From an uncultured Steroidobacter sp. (GTDB lineage Bacteria > Pseudomonadota > Gammaproteobacteria > Steroidobacterales > Steroidobacteraceae), in assembly GCA_938008435.1 (NCBI GenBank), contig CALLKK010000009.1:124001-188000 (forward strand): 64,000 nt of DNA, read 5' to 3'. The notes beneath the pieces are model-generated. The model was not told where the DNA came from and ran no database searches. It worked only from the letters and a program-made list of their open reading frames with translations. Position numbers and translations under genes: made by a program. Position 1 is the stretch's first letter. Each line of letters starts with the position of its first letter. Positions 23,296-31,308 of this stretch are shown here, piece by piece.

Positions 23296-26200
23296 ATGGC
23301 TAGATTCTTCATCGATCGCCCGGTTTTCGCATGGGTGATCGCGATCATCATCATGATGGCGGGCGCGCTCTCGATCACGAGACTGCCGATCTCGCGCTAT
23401 CCGACGATCGCGCCGCCGTCGATCAACATCAACGCGTTCTACCCCGGCGCATCCGCCCAGACCGTCGAAGAGTCGGTCACGCAGATCATCGAGCAGAACA
23501 TGAAGGGGCTCGATGGCCTGCTGTACATGTCCTCGGCGAGCAGCGCGGACGGCGCGGTCAGCGTCACGCTCACGTTCGACAGCAGCGTCGACCCCGACAT
23601 CGCGCAGGTGCAGGTGCAGAACAAGCTGCAGCTCGCCACGCCGCTCTTGCCGCAGATCGTGCAGCAGCAGGGCGTGAGCGTCACCAAGGCGAACACCGGC
23701 TTCCTCATGGTCGTCGGCTTCGTCTCCGAGAACAACAGCATGGATCGCACCGATATCGCGGACTTCGTCACCGCGAACATCGTCGATCCGCTGAGCCGCG
23801 TGCCTGGCGTCGGCAACGTGCAGGTGTTCGGTTCGCAGTACGCCATGCGTATCTGGCTCGATCCGGACAAGCTCAACACCTATAAGCTCACGCCCGGCGA
23901 CGTCGTCTCGGCCATTCAAGCGCAGAACGCGCAAGTGTCCGTCGGCCAGCTCGGCGCCACGCCTTCGGTCAAGGGTCAGCAGCTCAATGCGACGATCACG
24001 GCGCGCGGACGCCTGCGCACGCCGGAGCAGTTCCGCGAGATCGTCGTGCGCAGCGGCGTTGACGGCTCGGTTCTCAAGCTCGGCGACATCGCGCGCGTCG
24101 AGCTCGGCTCGGCCGACTACAGCTTCATCAGCCGCTACAACGGCGCGCAGGCAGCCGGTCTTGCCGTTTCGCTCGCGACCAATGCGAACGCGCTCGAGAC
24201 GGCGCGCGGCGTGATGAATCTGCTCGAGCAGCTCGAGCCCACTTTCCCGGAAGGCTTGCGCGCGGTGACGCCGTTCGACACCACGCCGTTCGTGCGCGTG
24301 TCGATCAAGGAGGTCGTCAAGACGCTCGCGGAAGCGATCGTGCTGGTGTTCCTCGTGATGCTGCTCTTCCTGCAGAACATCCGCGCGACGTTGATTCCGA
24401 CGATCGCCGTGCCGATCGTGCTGCTCGGTACGTTCGGCGTGCTCGCAGCGGCGGGCTTCTCCATCAACATGCTGACGATGTTCGCGATGGTGCTCGCCAT
24501 CGGCCTGCTCGTCGACGATGCCATCGTCGTCGTCGAGAACGTCGAGCGCGTCATGCGCGAAGAGCAGCTCTCGCCCAAGGAGGCGACCCGCAAGTCGATG
24601 TCGCAGATCACCGGCGCGCTCGTCGGTATCGCGCTCGTGCTGTCCGCGGTGTTCCTGCCGATGGCCTTCCTCACCGGCTCGACCGGCGTCATCTATCGCC
24701 AATTCTCGATCACGATCGTCTCGGCGATGGCGCTGTCGGTGTTGGTTGCGCTCGTGCTCACGCCGGCGCTCTGCGCGACGCTGCTCAAGCCGATCGACGC
24801 CACCCACCACGACAAACCCGGCTTTTTCGGCTGGTTCAACCGCACGTTCGATAGCGGCAACGCCAAGTACCGCGGCATCGTCTCGCGCATGCTGTCGCGG
24901 CCGGCCCGCGCGCTTGCCGTGTACGCCGCGATCGTCGTGGCGATGCTGATCATGTTCATGCGCCTGCCGACTTCGTTCTTGCCCGACGAGGACCAAGGCG
25001 TGCTGTTCGTGCAGATCCAGGGACCGGTCGGTGCCACGCAGGAACGCACGATGCGCGTGATCGAGCAGGTCGAGCAGTACTTCCTCAACAACGAGAAAGA
25101 GGCTGTCGAATCGGTCTTCGCCGTGCAGGGCTTCAGCTTCGGCGGTACCGGTCAGAACACGGGTATCGCCTTCGTGAAGCTCAGGGATTGGGATGAGCGC
25201 ACCAGCCCCTCGCTCAGCGTGGGCGCGGTCGCGATGCGCGCGATGATGGCGTTCAGCCAGATCAAGGACGCGATGGTCTATGCCTTCCCGCCGCCGCCGG
25301 TGACGGAGCTCGGCCGCGCGCAAGGCTTCGCGTTCTATCTGCAGGACAATCTGGGCCGCGGGCACGATGAGCTGATGGCCGCCCGCAACCAGTTCCTCGC
25401 GGCGACGGCGCAGAGCAAGCTGCTCACCAACGTGCGCCCGAACGGCCTCGAAGACACGCCGGAATTCCGCTTGGAGATCGATGCGGAGAAAGCCGGTGCG
25501 CTCGGGCTGTCGATGGCCGCGATCAATCAGACGCTGCAGATCGCCTGGGGCGGTCAGTACATCGACGACTTCATCGATCGCGGCCGCGTCAAGCGCGTCT
25601 ACGTGCAAGCCGATGCGCCGTTCCGCATGGCGCCGGAAGACTTCCAGCGCTGGTACGTGCGCAACCAGTCGGGCGACATGGTGCCGTTCTCCGCGTTCGC
25701 GAGCTGGCGCTGGGATTACGGCTCGCCGCGCCTCGAACGCTTCAACGGCCTGCCGGCCGTCGAGCTCAACGGCGAGGCTTCGCCCGGCACGAGCTCGGGC
25801 GAGGCCATGGCGGAAATCGAACGGATCGTGAACGAGGAGCTGCCCAAGGGCTACAGCGTGGCTTGGACGGGCGCTTCCTATCAGGAGCGCCAAGCCGGTG
25901 CGCAGACGCCGCTGCTCTACACGCTGTCCGTGCTCGTCGTGTTCCTGTGTCTTGCGGCGCTGTACGAGAGCTGGGCGATTCCCGCCTCCGTCATGCTCGT
26001 CGTGCCGCTTGGTATCGCAGGTGCGGTGCTCGCGACCATGCTGCGCGGGCTCGAACGCGACGTGTACTTCCAGGTCGCCATGCTCACGACCGTGGGTCTT
26101 GCCAGCAAGAACGCGGTGCTCATCGTCGAGTTCGCGAAGATCAATCTCGAGCACGGCATGAGCCTCATCGACAGCGTGATGCACGCGATCCGCGACCGTC

Positions 26201-26457
26201 TGCGGCCGATCATGATGACCTCGATGGCCTTCGGCCTCGGCGTGTTGCCGCTCGCACTGGCGACCGGCGCAGGCTCCGGCGCGCAGCGCGCGATCGGTAC
26301 CGGCGTCATCGGCGGCATGCTGGCCGGCACGTTCCTCGGCATCTTCTTCGTGCCGCTGTTCTTCGTATTGGTGCAGAAGCTCGTGCGCCGCTGGCGCTCG
26401 GGCGAGACGGCCCCTGTCGCCGTCGGCAACTTGGATCAGGGTTCCGCTCATGTTTAA
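23296..26457 (+). CDS. RND multidrug efflux transporter (AcrB/MexB, HAE1 family)
   Basis: A 1053-residue pump, the normal HAE1 length. It begins MARFFIDRPVFAWVIAIIIM. The proton-relay residues D407 and D408 (GLLVDDAIVVVENV) and K938 (GLASKNAVLIVEF) are present. Two large periplasmic loops with docking and pore domains are evident (first from residue about 30, second after AALAVYAAIVVAML-like helix 7). It exports drugs, detergents or solvents driven by protons, as a trimer with the adaptor and the OMF. It starts 12 bp after the adaptor and overlaps the OMF gene by 8 bp (ATGTTTAA). Confidence 0.96.
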   Translation: MARFFIDRPVFAWVIAIIIMMAGALSITRLPISRYPTIAPPSININAFYPGASAQTVEESVTQIIEQNMKGLDGLLYMSSASSADGAVSVTLTFDSSVDPDIAQVQVQNKLQLATPLLPQIVQQQGVSVTKANTGFLMVVGFVSENNSMDRTDIADFVTANIVDPLSRVPGVGNVQVFGSQYAMRIWLDPDKLNTYKLTPGDVVSAIQAQNAQVSVGQLGATPSVKGQQLNATITARGRLRTPEQFREIVVRSGVDGSVLKLGDIARVELGSADYSFISRYNGAQAAGLAVSLATNANALETARGVMNLLEQLEPTFPEGLRAVTPFDTTPFVRVSIKEVVKTLAEAIVLVFLVMLLFLQNIRATLIPTIAVPIVLLGTFGVLAAAGFSINMLTMFAMVLAIGLLVDDAIVVVENVERVMREEQLSPKEATRKSMSQITGALVGIALVLSAVFLPMAFLTGSTGVIYRQFSITIVSAMALSVLVALVLTPALCATLLKPIDATHHDKPGFFGWFNRTFDSGNAKYRGIVSRMLSRPARALAVYAAIVVAMLIMFMRLPTSFLPDEDQGVLFVQIQGPVGATQERTMRVIEQVEQYFLNNEKEAVESVFAVQGFSFGGTGQNTGIAFVKLRDWDERTSPSLSVGAVAMRAMMAFSQIKDAMVYAFPPPPVTELGRAQGFAFYLQDNLGRGHDELMAARNQFLAATAQSKLLTNVRPNGLEDTPEFRLEIDAEKAGALGLSMAAINQTLQIAWGGQYIDDFIDRGRVKRVYVQADAPFRMAPEDFQRWYVRNQSGDMVPFSAFASWRWDYGSPRLERFNGLPAVELNGEASPGTSSGEAMAEIERIVNEELPKGYSVAWTGASYQERQAGAQTPLLYTLSVLVVFLCLAALYESWAIPASVMLVVPLGIAGAVLATMLRGLERDVYFQVAMLTTVGLASKNAVLIVEFAKINLEHGMSLIDSVMHAIRDRLRPIMMTSMAFGLGVLPLALATGAGSGAQRAIGTGVIGGMLAGTFLGIFFVPLFFVLVQKLVRRWRSGETAPVAVGNLDQGSAHV

Positions 26458-27871
26458 GGTCGTCCGCTTCTTGCCTGTCGCTGCGTTCGCGCTCGCGAGC
26501 GCAGCGTGTACGCTGGCGCCGCGCTATCAGCGTCCGGAAGCGCCCATTCCCGATGAGTGGCACGCCCCGCTCAGCGGACCGGGCGTCAAGGCGGGCGAAA
26601 GCGAATCGATCGAGACGCTGCCGTGGCGCGAGTTCGTGCGCTCGGAGAAGCTCGCGGGCTTGATCGAGCTGGCGCTCGAGAACAATCGCGATCTGCGCAT
26701 CGCCGCATTGAACGTCGAGCGCGCTCGCGGGCTGTATCGGATCCAACGCTCGACGCTCCTGCCGGGCGTCGATGCATCCGGCAGCCTCACCCGCCAACGC
26801 CTGCCCGAGTGGGCGACCGTGCCTGGCCGCGAAGGCGTCACCGAGCAGTACAGCGCTTCGGTCGGCGCGGCGTTCGAGATCGACTTCTTCGGACGGCTGC
26901 GCAGTCTCAACCGCGCCGCGCTCGAAGACTTCCTCGCGCAGGAATCCTCGCGCCGTAGCATGCAGATCACCCTGATCGCCGAAGTGGCGCGGGCCTATCT
27001 GACGACGGCGAACGACCTTGCGCTCAAGGAGCTCGCCGAAGCGACGATGCGCAATCAAGAGGAGTGGTTCGCGCTCACGCAGGAGCGCCACCGCCTCGGC
27101 GCGGCGTCGGGTCTCGAGCTCAATCAGGCCCAGACGCAGGTCGAAGTGGCCCGCGCCGACGCGGCGCGTTACGAAGGCGAAGTGGCGCGCGATCTCAATG
27201 CGCTGCGCGTCCTCGTCGGCACGGACATCCCCGCCGAGCTCCTGCCCACGAGCGCCGATGCGCACGAATCGCTGCTGAGCCCGGTGCCGGTCGGCTTGCC
27301 GTCGAAGGTGCTGCTCAACCGTCCCGACATCCTCGCTGCGGAACATGCCTTGCGCGCGGCGAATGCGAACATCGGCGCGGCGCGGGCAGCGTTCTTCCCG
27401 TCGATCATGCTCACCGGCAACGCCGGCTACCTGAGCCCCGAGCTGTCCGATCTCTTCGAGAGCGCCAATCGCACCTGGGCCTTCGTGCCGCAGATTTCGG
27501 TGCCGATCTTCCAGGGCGGACGGGTCAAGGCCGGGCTCGATGTGGCGCATGTCGATCGCCAGATCGCCCTCGCGCGCTACGAGCAGGCGATTCAGACCGG
27601 CTTCAGAGAAGTCAGCGATGCGCTCGCCCTCACCGCGACCCTCGCGCGTCAGCGCGAAGCGCAAGAGCGTCTCGTCGAAGCATCCGGACGCGCCTTCGAG
27701 CTGTCGCAGGCTCGCCGTGAAGCCGGCCAAGAGAGCTATCTCACGTTGCTCGACGCGCAGCGCAGCTATTACGGCGCCCAGCAAGGACTCATCGTCACGC
27801 GTCTTGCGGAGCAGGCCAACCTGGTCGAGCTCTATCGCGCGCTCGGCGGTGGGTGGGACGAACGGTCATGA
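26450..27871 (+). CDS. Outer-membrane efflux channel lipoprotein (OprM/NodT family)
   Basis: A 473-residue TolC-like protein. It has a lipoprotein signal (LPVAAFALASAACTLAPRY, lipidated Cys), then two OEP repeats with long helices. Examples are LIELALENNRDLRIAALNVERAR (split), EAARAYL-type segments, LLNRPDILAAEHALRAANANIGAARAAFFPS and LEARREAGQESYLTLLDAQRSYY-like C-terminal text. It forms the trimeric outer-membrane duct for the pump encoded just upstream. Its stop overlaps the ATG of the TetR gene as ATGA. Confidence 0.93.
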   Translation: MFKVVRFLPVAAFALASAACTLAPRYQRPEAPIPDEWHAPLSGPGVKAGESESIETLPWREFVRSEKLAGLIELALENNRDLRIAALNVERARGLYRIQRSTLLPGVDASGSLTRQRLPEWATVPGREGVTEQYSASVGAAFEIDFFGRLRSLNRAALEDFLAQESSRRSMQITLIAEVARAYLTTANDLALKELAEATMRNQEEWFALTQERHRLGAASGLELNQAQTQVEVARADAARYEGEVARDLNALRVLVGTDIPAELLPTSADAHESLLSPVPVGLPSKVLLNRPDILAAEHALRAANANIGAARAAFFPSIMLTGNAGYLSPELSDLFESANRTWAFVPQISVPIFQGGRVKAGLDVAHVDRQIALARYEQAIQTGFREVSDALALTATLARQREAQERLVEASGRAFELSQARREAGQESYLTLLDAQRSYYGAQQGLIVTRLAEQANLVELYRALGGGWDERS

Positions 27872-28473
27872 TGAACGAAGCCGAGCACGCCTTCAGCGAG
27901 CGCGCGCTCAAGCAGCGCGAGCGCATCCTGGAGGCGGCGCGTCTGTGCTTCCTGCAGCGCGGCTTCCACGGTGCGAGCATCGCCGACATCGCGCACGAAG
28001 CGGGCATGAGCCCCGGGCTCATGTACCGCTACTTCGCGAACAAGCAGGCGATCATCAAGGCGATCATCGAACGACAGCTCGAATCGGGCCGGCGCGTACT
28101 GGCGGAGATCAAGTCGTCCGAAGACCTGGTCGAAGGCCTGCTGAACGCGCTCGAGCGCTGGCGCAGCGGCGGCGCCGATCAGATGAATGCGCCGCTTTTT
28201 CTGGAAATCTCCGCCGAGGCGACCCGCGACCCGGAGATCGCCGCGATCGTGCGCGAGGCCGACCAGCTCATCAAGAACCACCTGCTCGAAGCCATGCAGC
28301 GCACCGCGCGGAGCAAGAGCGCGTACGAGAACCGCGAGTGCGCGCAAGCGCGTACACTGGTCCTGCTCAGCTTCATCGAAGGCCTGGCGGTGCGCTCCTG
28401 CCGCGAGCAGGTTGACCACGAGCTATTAAGATCGGTATTAACGCGATTTATCGCCGGGCTACAAGGCGACTGA
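27868..28473 (+). CDS. TetR/AcrR-family repressor, probable regulator of the RND operon
   Basis: About 201 residues from ATG 27868, which overlaps the OMF stop (ATGA). An in-frame ATG at 27853 is an alternative. The N-terminal HTH is RERILEAARLCFLQRGFHGAS and IADIAHEAGMSPGLMYRYFANK. The C-terminal ligand-binding region is all-helical. It is the last gene translationally coupled in the pump operon, and the 26-bp palindrome over the promoter is its likely operator, giving autoregulation. Ligands are probably the pump's substrates. Confidence 0.9.
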   Translation: MMNEAEHAFSERALKQRERILEAARLCFLQRGFHGASIADIAHEAGMSPGLMYRYFANKQAIIKAIIERQLESGRRVLAEIKSSEDLVEGLLNALERWRSGGADQMNAPLFLEISAEATRDPEIAAIVREADQLIKNHLLEAMQRTARSKSAYENRECAQARTLVLLSFIEGLAVRSCREQVDHELLRSVLTRFIAGLQGD

Positions 28474-28510
28474 ACAGGACCCGACCCCATATACAAATCG
28501 TCTCTCTGCA

Positions 28511-29047
28511 ATGAACAAGCCTTCTCTTCGCGAACGCATTCTCGAGGCGGCCGATCAGGTTGCACGGGAACGCGGTGTTGCGAACTTGACGCTTGATCTC
28601 GTCGCCGAACAGGCGAATGTCAGCAAAGGCGGTCTGCTCTACCATTTCACCACCAAAGAAGCGCTCCTCACCGCCCTCGTCGATCGTGCGATCGAGCGCT
28701 ATCGAGCGCACTTGCGCGCAGCCGCCGATCGCTACGGCAGCGACTACCGCGGTTACCTCAAGGCAAGCATGCTCGCGCGCAAGGAAAGCGACGAGAACTC
28801 GGAATGCCTGCGCGCGCTCTTCGCGGCCGCCGCCCATTTCCCGAAGATGCCCGAACGCGCCTGCAACGACGTCAAGGAGCACTACGATCACTTGCGCACC
28901 GATGCGAGCCGCTTCGAAGACGCAGCGATCCTGAGCCTTGCCATCGACGGCCTCAACCTCCTCGAGCTGCTCGGCCTCGCCCCCTTCTCGCCGCAGGAGC
29001 GTGAAGCGGTGGTGGCGAGGCTGATGGAGAAGGTGGAGAAACTCTAG
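28511..29047 (+). CDS. Second TetR-family regulator
   Basis: A 178-residue TetR protein: LRERILEAADQVARERGVANLT and LVAEQANVSKGGLLYHFTTKEALL form the HTH, followed by a helical C-terminal domain. It starts 37 bp after the first TetR gene and is probably in the same transcript. It resembles TetR proteins with GGLLYHF-type recognition helices more than AcrR, so the two regulators likely see different operators. The TAG stop (29045-29047) is the first triplet of array H. Confidence 0.88.
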   Translation: MNKPSLRERILEAADQVARERGVANLTLDLVAEQANVSKGGLLYHFTTKEALLTALVDRAIERYRAHLRAAADRYGSDYRGYLKASMLARKESDENSECLRALFAAAAHFPKMPERACNDVKEHYDHLRTDASRFEDAAILSLAIDGLNLLELLGLAPFSPQEREAVVARLMEKVEKL

Positions 29048-29163
29048 GCTGGAGGCTGGAGCAACGCCTACGCAATGCGCGCGTCTCTCGCCGTAGCCTG
29101 AGCCTGTAGCCTGTAGCCCGTAGCCTGTAGCCCGTATCCGTAGCCTGTAGCCTGTACGCCCTA
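29045..29163. repeat. Heptad-repeat array H, bounded on both sides by TAG stop codons
   Basis: From the left: TAGGCTGGAGGCTGGAGCAA, a short core GCCTACGCAATGCGCGCG, then GTAGCCT/GTAGCCC heptads to 29160. The first TAG is the stop of the TetR gene. The last CTA (29161-29163) is the TAG stop of the convergent ECF42 gene. The array therefore fills the entire intergenic space and contributes both stop codons. Confidence 0.9.
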
Positions 29164-30423
29164 GGTAACCGCCCTCTCCTCGCTATCCTTCAGCAACCGA
29201 TCGATGTTCGCGCGAATGTGCGCGGCTTCTTGTGCCGTGCGGGCGAGCGCGATCGCGCGATCGAAATCCGCGCGCGCTTCGGTACGTCGGCCCAGCTGAG
29301 CGAGGAGCGCGCCGCGTACGCCGTAGAAGTGGAAATAGTTGCCGAGCGGCTGCGCGAGCGGCTCGACGAGCGCCAGCGCCGCCTCTGGTCCGCGCACTTT
29401 GCTCACGGCCACCGCGCGATTGAGCGTAACGACCGGCGAGGGCTGAAGCCGTTCGAGCACGCTGTAGAGCCGTTCGATCTCGGCCCAATCGGTGTCTTGC
29501 GCTTTCTCCGCTCGCGAGTGAACGGCGGCAATCGCAGCCTGCACCTGATAGGGGCCGGGACGCCAATGGCGCAGCGCCTTTTCGACGAGAACCAATCCTT
29601 CGGCAATCAGCTCGCGATTCCAGAGCCGGCGATCCTGGTCCTCCAAGAGCACGATCGCGCCATTCGCATCGAGACGCGCGGCTGCCCGGGCGTGCTGCAG
29701 TAACAGGAGCGCCGTGAGCCCCATGATCTCGGGCTCGCTCGGGAACAGACGCAACAGCAAGCGCGCCAGCCGAATCGCTTCCTCGCACAAGGGAATGCGC
29801 ACATGCACGTCGCCGCCGCTCGCCGAATAACCCTCGTTGAACAACAGATAGATCATCGCGGCGACGGTGTTCAGTCGCGCTTGTCGCTCGGCCGGACCCG
29901 GCGCTTCGAACGGCACTTGCGCGGCAGCGATGCGCCGCTTGGCGCGCGTGATGCGCTGTTCCATGGCCGCCTCGCTCACCAAGAAGGCGCGGGCGATCTC
30001 CGGCACGGTCAGCCCCGAGACGACGCGCAGCGCCAAGGCGATCTGCTGTGTCGCCGGCAGATCGGGATGACAGCAAATGAACAACAAGCGCAGGATGTCG
30101 TCGCGGTAGTGCGCATTGTCGAGCCGCTCCGCAAGACTCGTCTCGGCGTCGTCGGTGTCCGAGAGCACCGCTTCGTCAGGCAAGCGCTCGAGGCGCTTGT
30201 TGCGACGCACCTCGTCGACCGCGAAGTTGCGCGCGACGAAGATAAGCCACGCCGCCGGATCTCGCGGCGGACCGTTGGTGGCCCAATGACTGAGCGCGCG
30301 CAGCGAGGCTTCTTGGAAGGCCTCTTCCGCGGTGTCCAAGTCGCGGAAGTAACGCAGCAGCGCCGCAATCACTTGCGGGCGGGCTGCCGTCAGCGCAGCG
30401 TTGATCCAACCGATATCCGTCAT
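29161..30423 (-). CDS. ECF42-type RNA polymerase sigma factor with C-terminal TPR-like extension
   Basis: A 420-residue protein. Residues 1-80 are sigma region 2 (LRYFRDLDTAEEAFQEASLRAL, WLIFVARNFAVDEVRR split). Residues about 105-170 are region 4 (LALRVVSGLTVPEIARAFLVSEAAMEQRI). A conserved extension of about 240 residues (MIYLLFNEGYSAS, then helical repeats such as AVAVSKVRGPEAALALVEPL) is characteristic of ECF42. ECF42 factors lack a classical anti-sigma factor and are encoded next to DGPF proteins, as here: the DGPF gene ends 3 bp upstream. The extension is thought to control activity. The stop is TAG at the edge of array H. Confidence 0.9.
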   Translation of the reverse strand: MTDIGWINAALTAARPQVIAALLRYFRDLDTAEEAFQEASLRALSHWATNGPPRDPAAWLIFVARNFAVDEVRRNKRLERLPDEAVLSDTDDAETSLAERLDNAHYRDDILRLLFICCHPDLPATQQIALALRVVSGLTVPEIARAFLVSEAAMEQRITRAKRRIAAAQVPFEAPGPAERQARLNTVAAMIYLLFNEGYSASGGDVHVRIPLCEEAIRLARLLLRLFPSEPEIMGLTALLLLQHARAAARLDANGAIVLLEDQDRRLWNRELIAEGLVLVEKALRHWRPGPYQVQAAIAAVHSRAEKAQDTDWAEIERLYSVLERLQPSPVVTLNRAVAVSKVRGPEAALALVEPLAQPLGNYFHFYGVRGALLAQLGRRTEARADFDRAIALARTAQEAAHIRANIDRLLKDSEERAVT

Positions 30424-30426
30424 GGG

Positions 30427-30837
30427 TCATCCATCTTCAGAAAGTCGCGGATCGCCTCGCTGATGTCGGGCTTGCAGCCGCGGATTGCTCAGATCGGAGA
30501 AGTATCGAATCGGCCGAATCTCGAGCGTACCCGAGCCGTGCAACAGCTGCGATGCGATCCCGATCGCCTCATCGAGCGACGCACATTCCACCACGTAGAA
30601 ACCCAGCAACTGCTCCTTGGTCTCTGCGAAAGGACCGTCGATGACCAACGGTTCGCGCCCGCCGCGCACCGTAGTGGCGCTGGTCGTGAACATGAGACGC
30701 ACCACGGGGCCCATCTTTCCCTCAGCAGCGAGCGCGCGCTCGACGCCCATATGATGGGCCATCACCGCGCGATCCTGCTCCGCGGACCAGCTGGCGATGA
30801 CATTCTCGTCGCCGTAACAAAGAAGCGCGTACAGCAT
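30427..30837 (-). CDS. DGPF/YCII-domain protein paired with the ECF42 sigma gene
   Basis: A 136-residue protein: MLYALLCYGDENVIASW start, IDGPFAETKEQLLGFYVVEC signature and LEIRPIRYF at the end of the core. A tail of about 20 residues (NPRLQARHQRGDPRLSEDG) goes beyond the family length. It is immediately upstream of the sigma gene (3-bp gap), so they are co-transcribed. It is the paralogue of the orphan copy at 20116-20487. Function is not established for the family. Confidence 0.9.
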   Translation of the reverse strand: MLYALLCYGDENVIASWSAEQDRAVMAHHMGVERALAAEGKMGPVVRLMFTTSATTVRGGREPLVIDGPFAETKEQLLGFYVVECASLDEAIGIASQLLHGSGTLEIRPIRYFSDLSNPRLQARHQRGDPRLSEDG

Positions 30838-31308
30838 TTTCGCCCTATTCGTGACCCGGCTGCCAAATGGTGTGTCTTTAAAAGACGATCAACGGCGTGC
30901 GGAGCCGACATACGATCTGGGCACTGGGCGGCGGCAGAGATGGCTACGCGCTACAGGCTTCGGACTACAGGCTACGGACCACAGCCCGAAACGCACAGGG
31001 GCGCTTGGCGCGACCATCGACTACGGGCTACAGGCTACAGAAAGCGCCTGGAGCGCCCTCCCCCTACCTCCAGCCTCCGGCTTCCGGAACAAACCTCCCT
31101 TCGCGCGGATTGAAGTCTGTGTCCTCTGCGTTCATCCGCGGGATCGACTCGTCGTTGCTGCACCGTTTGCATGGCAGGCCATGAGGATCTTCGCCTCTAA
31201 TAAGAAATCTCACAGGCGGCCGTCCGATCCTCGAGCCCAGTGTCGATGACGAGAGCGCTACCCAACTTCGACATTGTGCGCGTGCCAAGCTGCGCCAGGG
31301 GTCCTTGA
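30838..31308. repeat. 471-bp spacer with heptad-repeat array I (30918-31084)
   Basis: Array I has CTGGGCACTGGGCGGCGG, GGCTACG/GGCTACA heptads in three blocks, a GGGGCGCTTGGCGCGACC core, AAGCGCCTGGAGCGCCC, and CTACCTCCAGCCTCCGGCTTCCGG. Beyond it, CGCGGAT (31104-31110) and ATCCGCG (31134-31140) form a 7-bp inverted repeat around a TCTGTGTCCTCTGCGTTC loop of unknown meaning. The rest must hold the divergent promoters. I see no gene here. Confidence 0.7.

Noticed and set aside
22285..26451. A 1388-codon open frame antisense to the RND pump genes
   Set aside because: It is a mirror frame of high-GC coding DNA, rich in Arg, His, Asp and Glu without domains; the sense strand encodes a clear AcrA/AcrB pair.
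28511..29047. The second TetR as a truncated duplicate of the first
   Set aside because: Length and HTH are complete and the sequences differ throughout, so it is an independent regulator.
31104..31140. Inverted repeat around TCTGTGTCCTCTGCGTTC
   Set aside because: Only a 7-bp stem with a 23-nt loop; a single copy in the window and no linked function, so I do not list it as a feature of its own.
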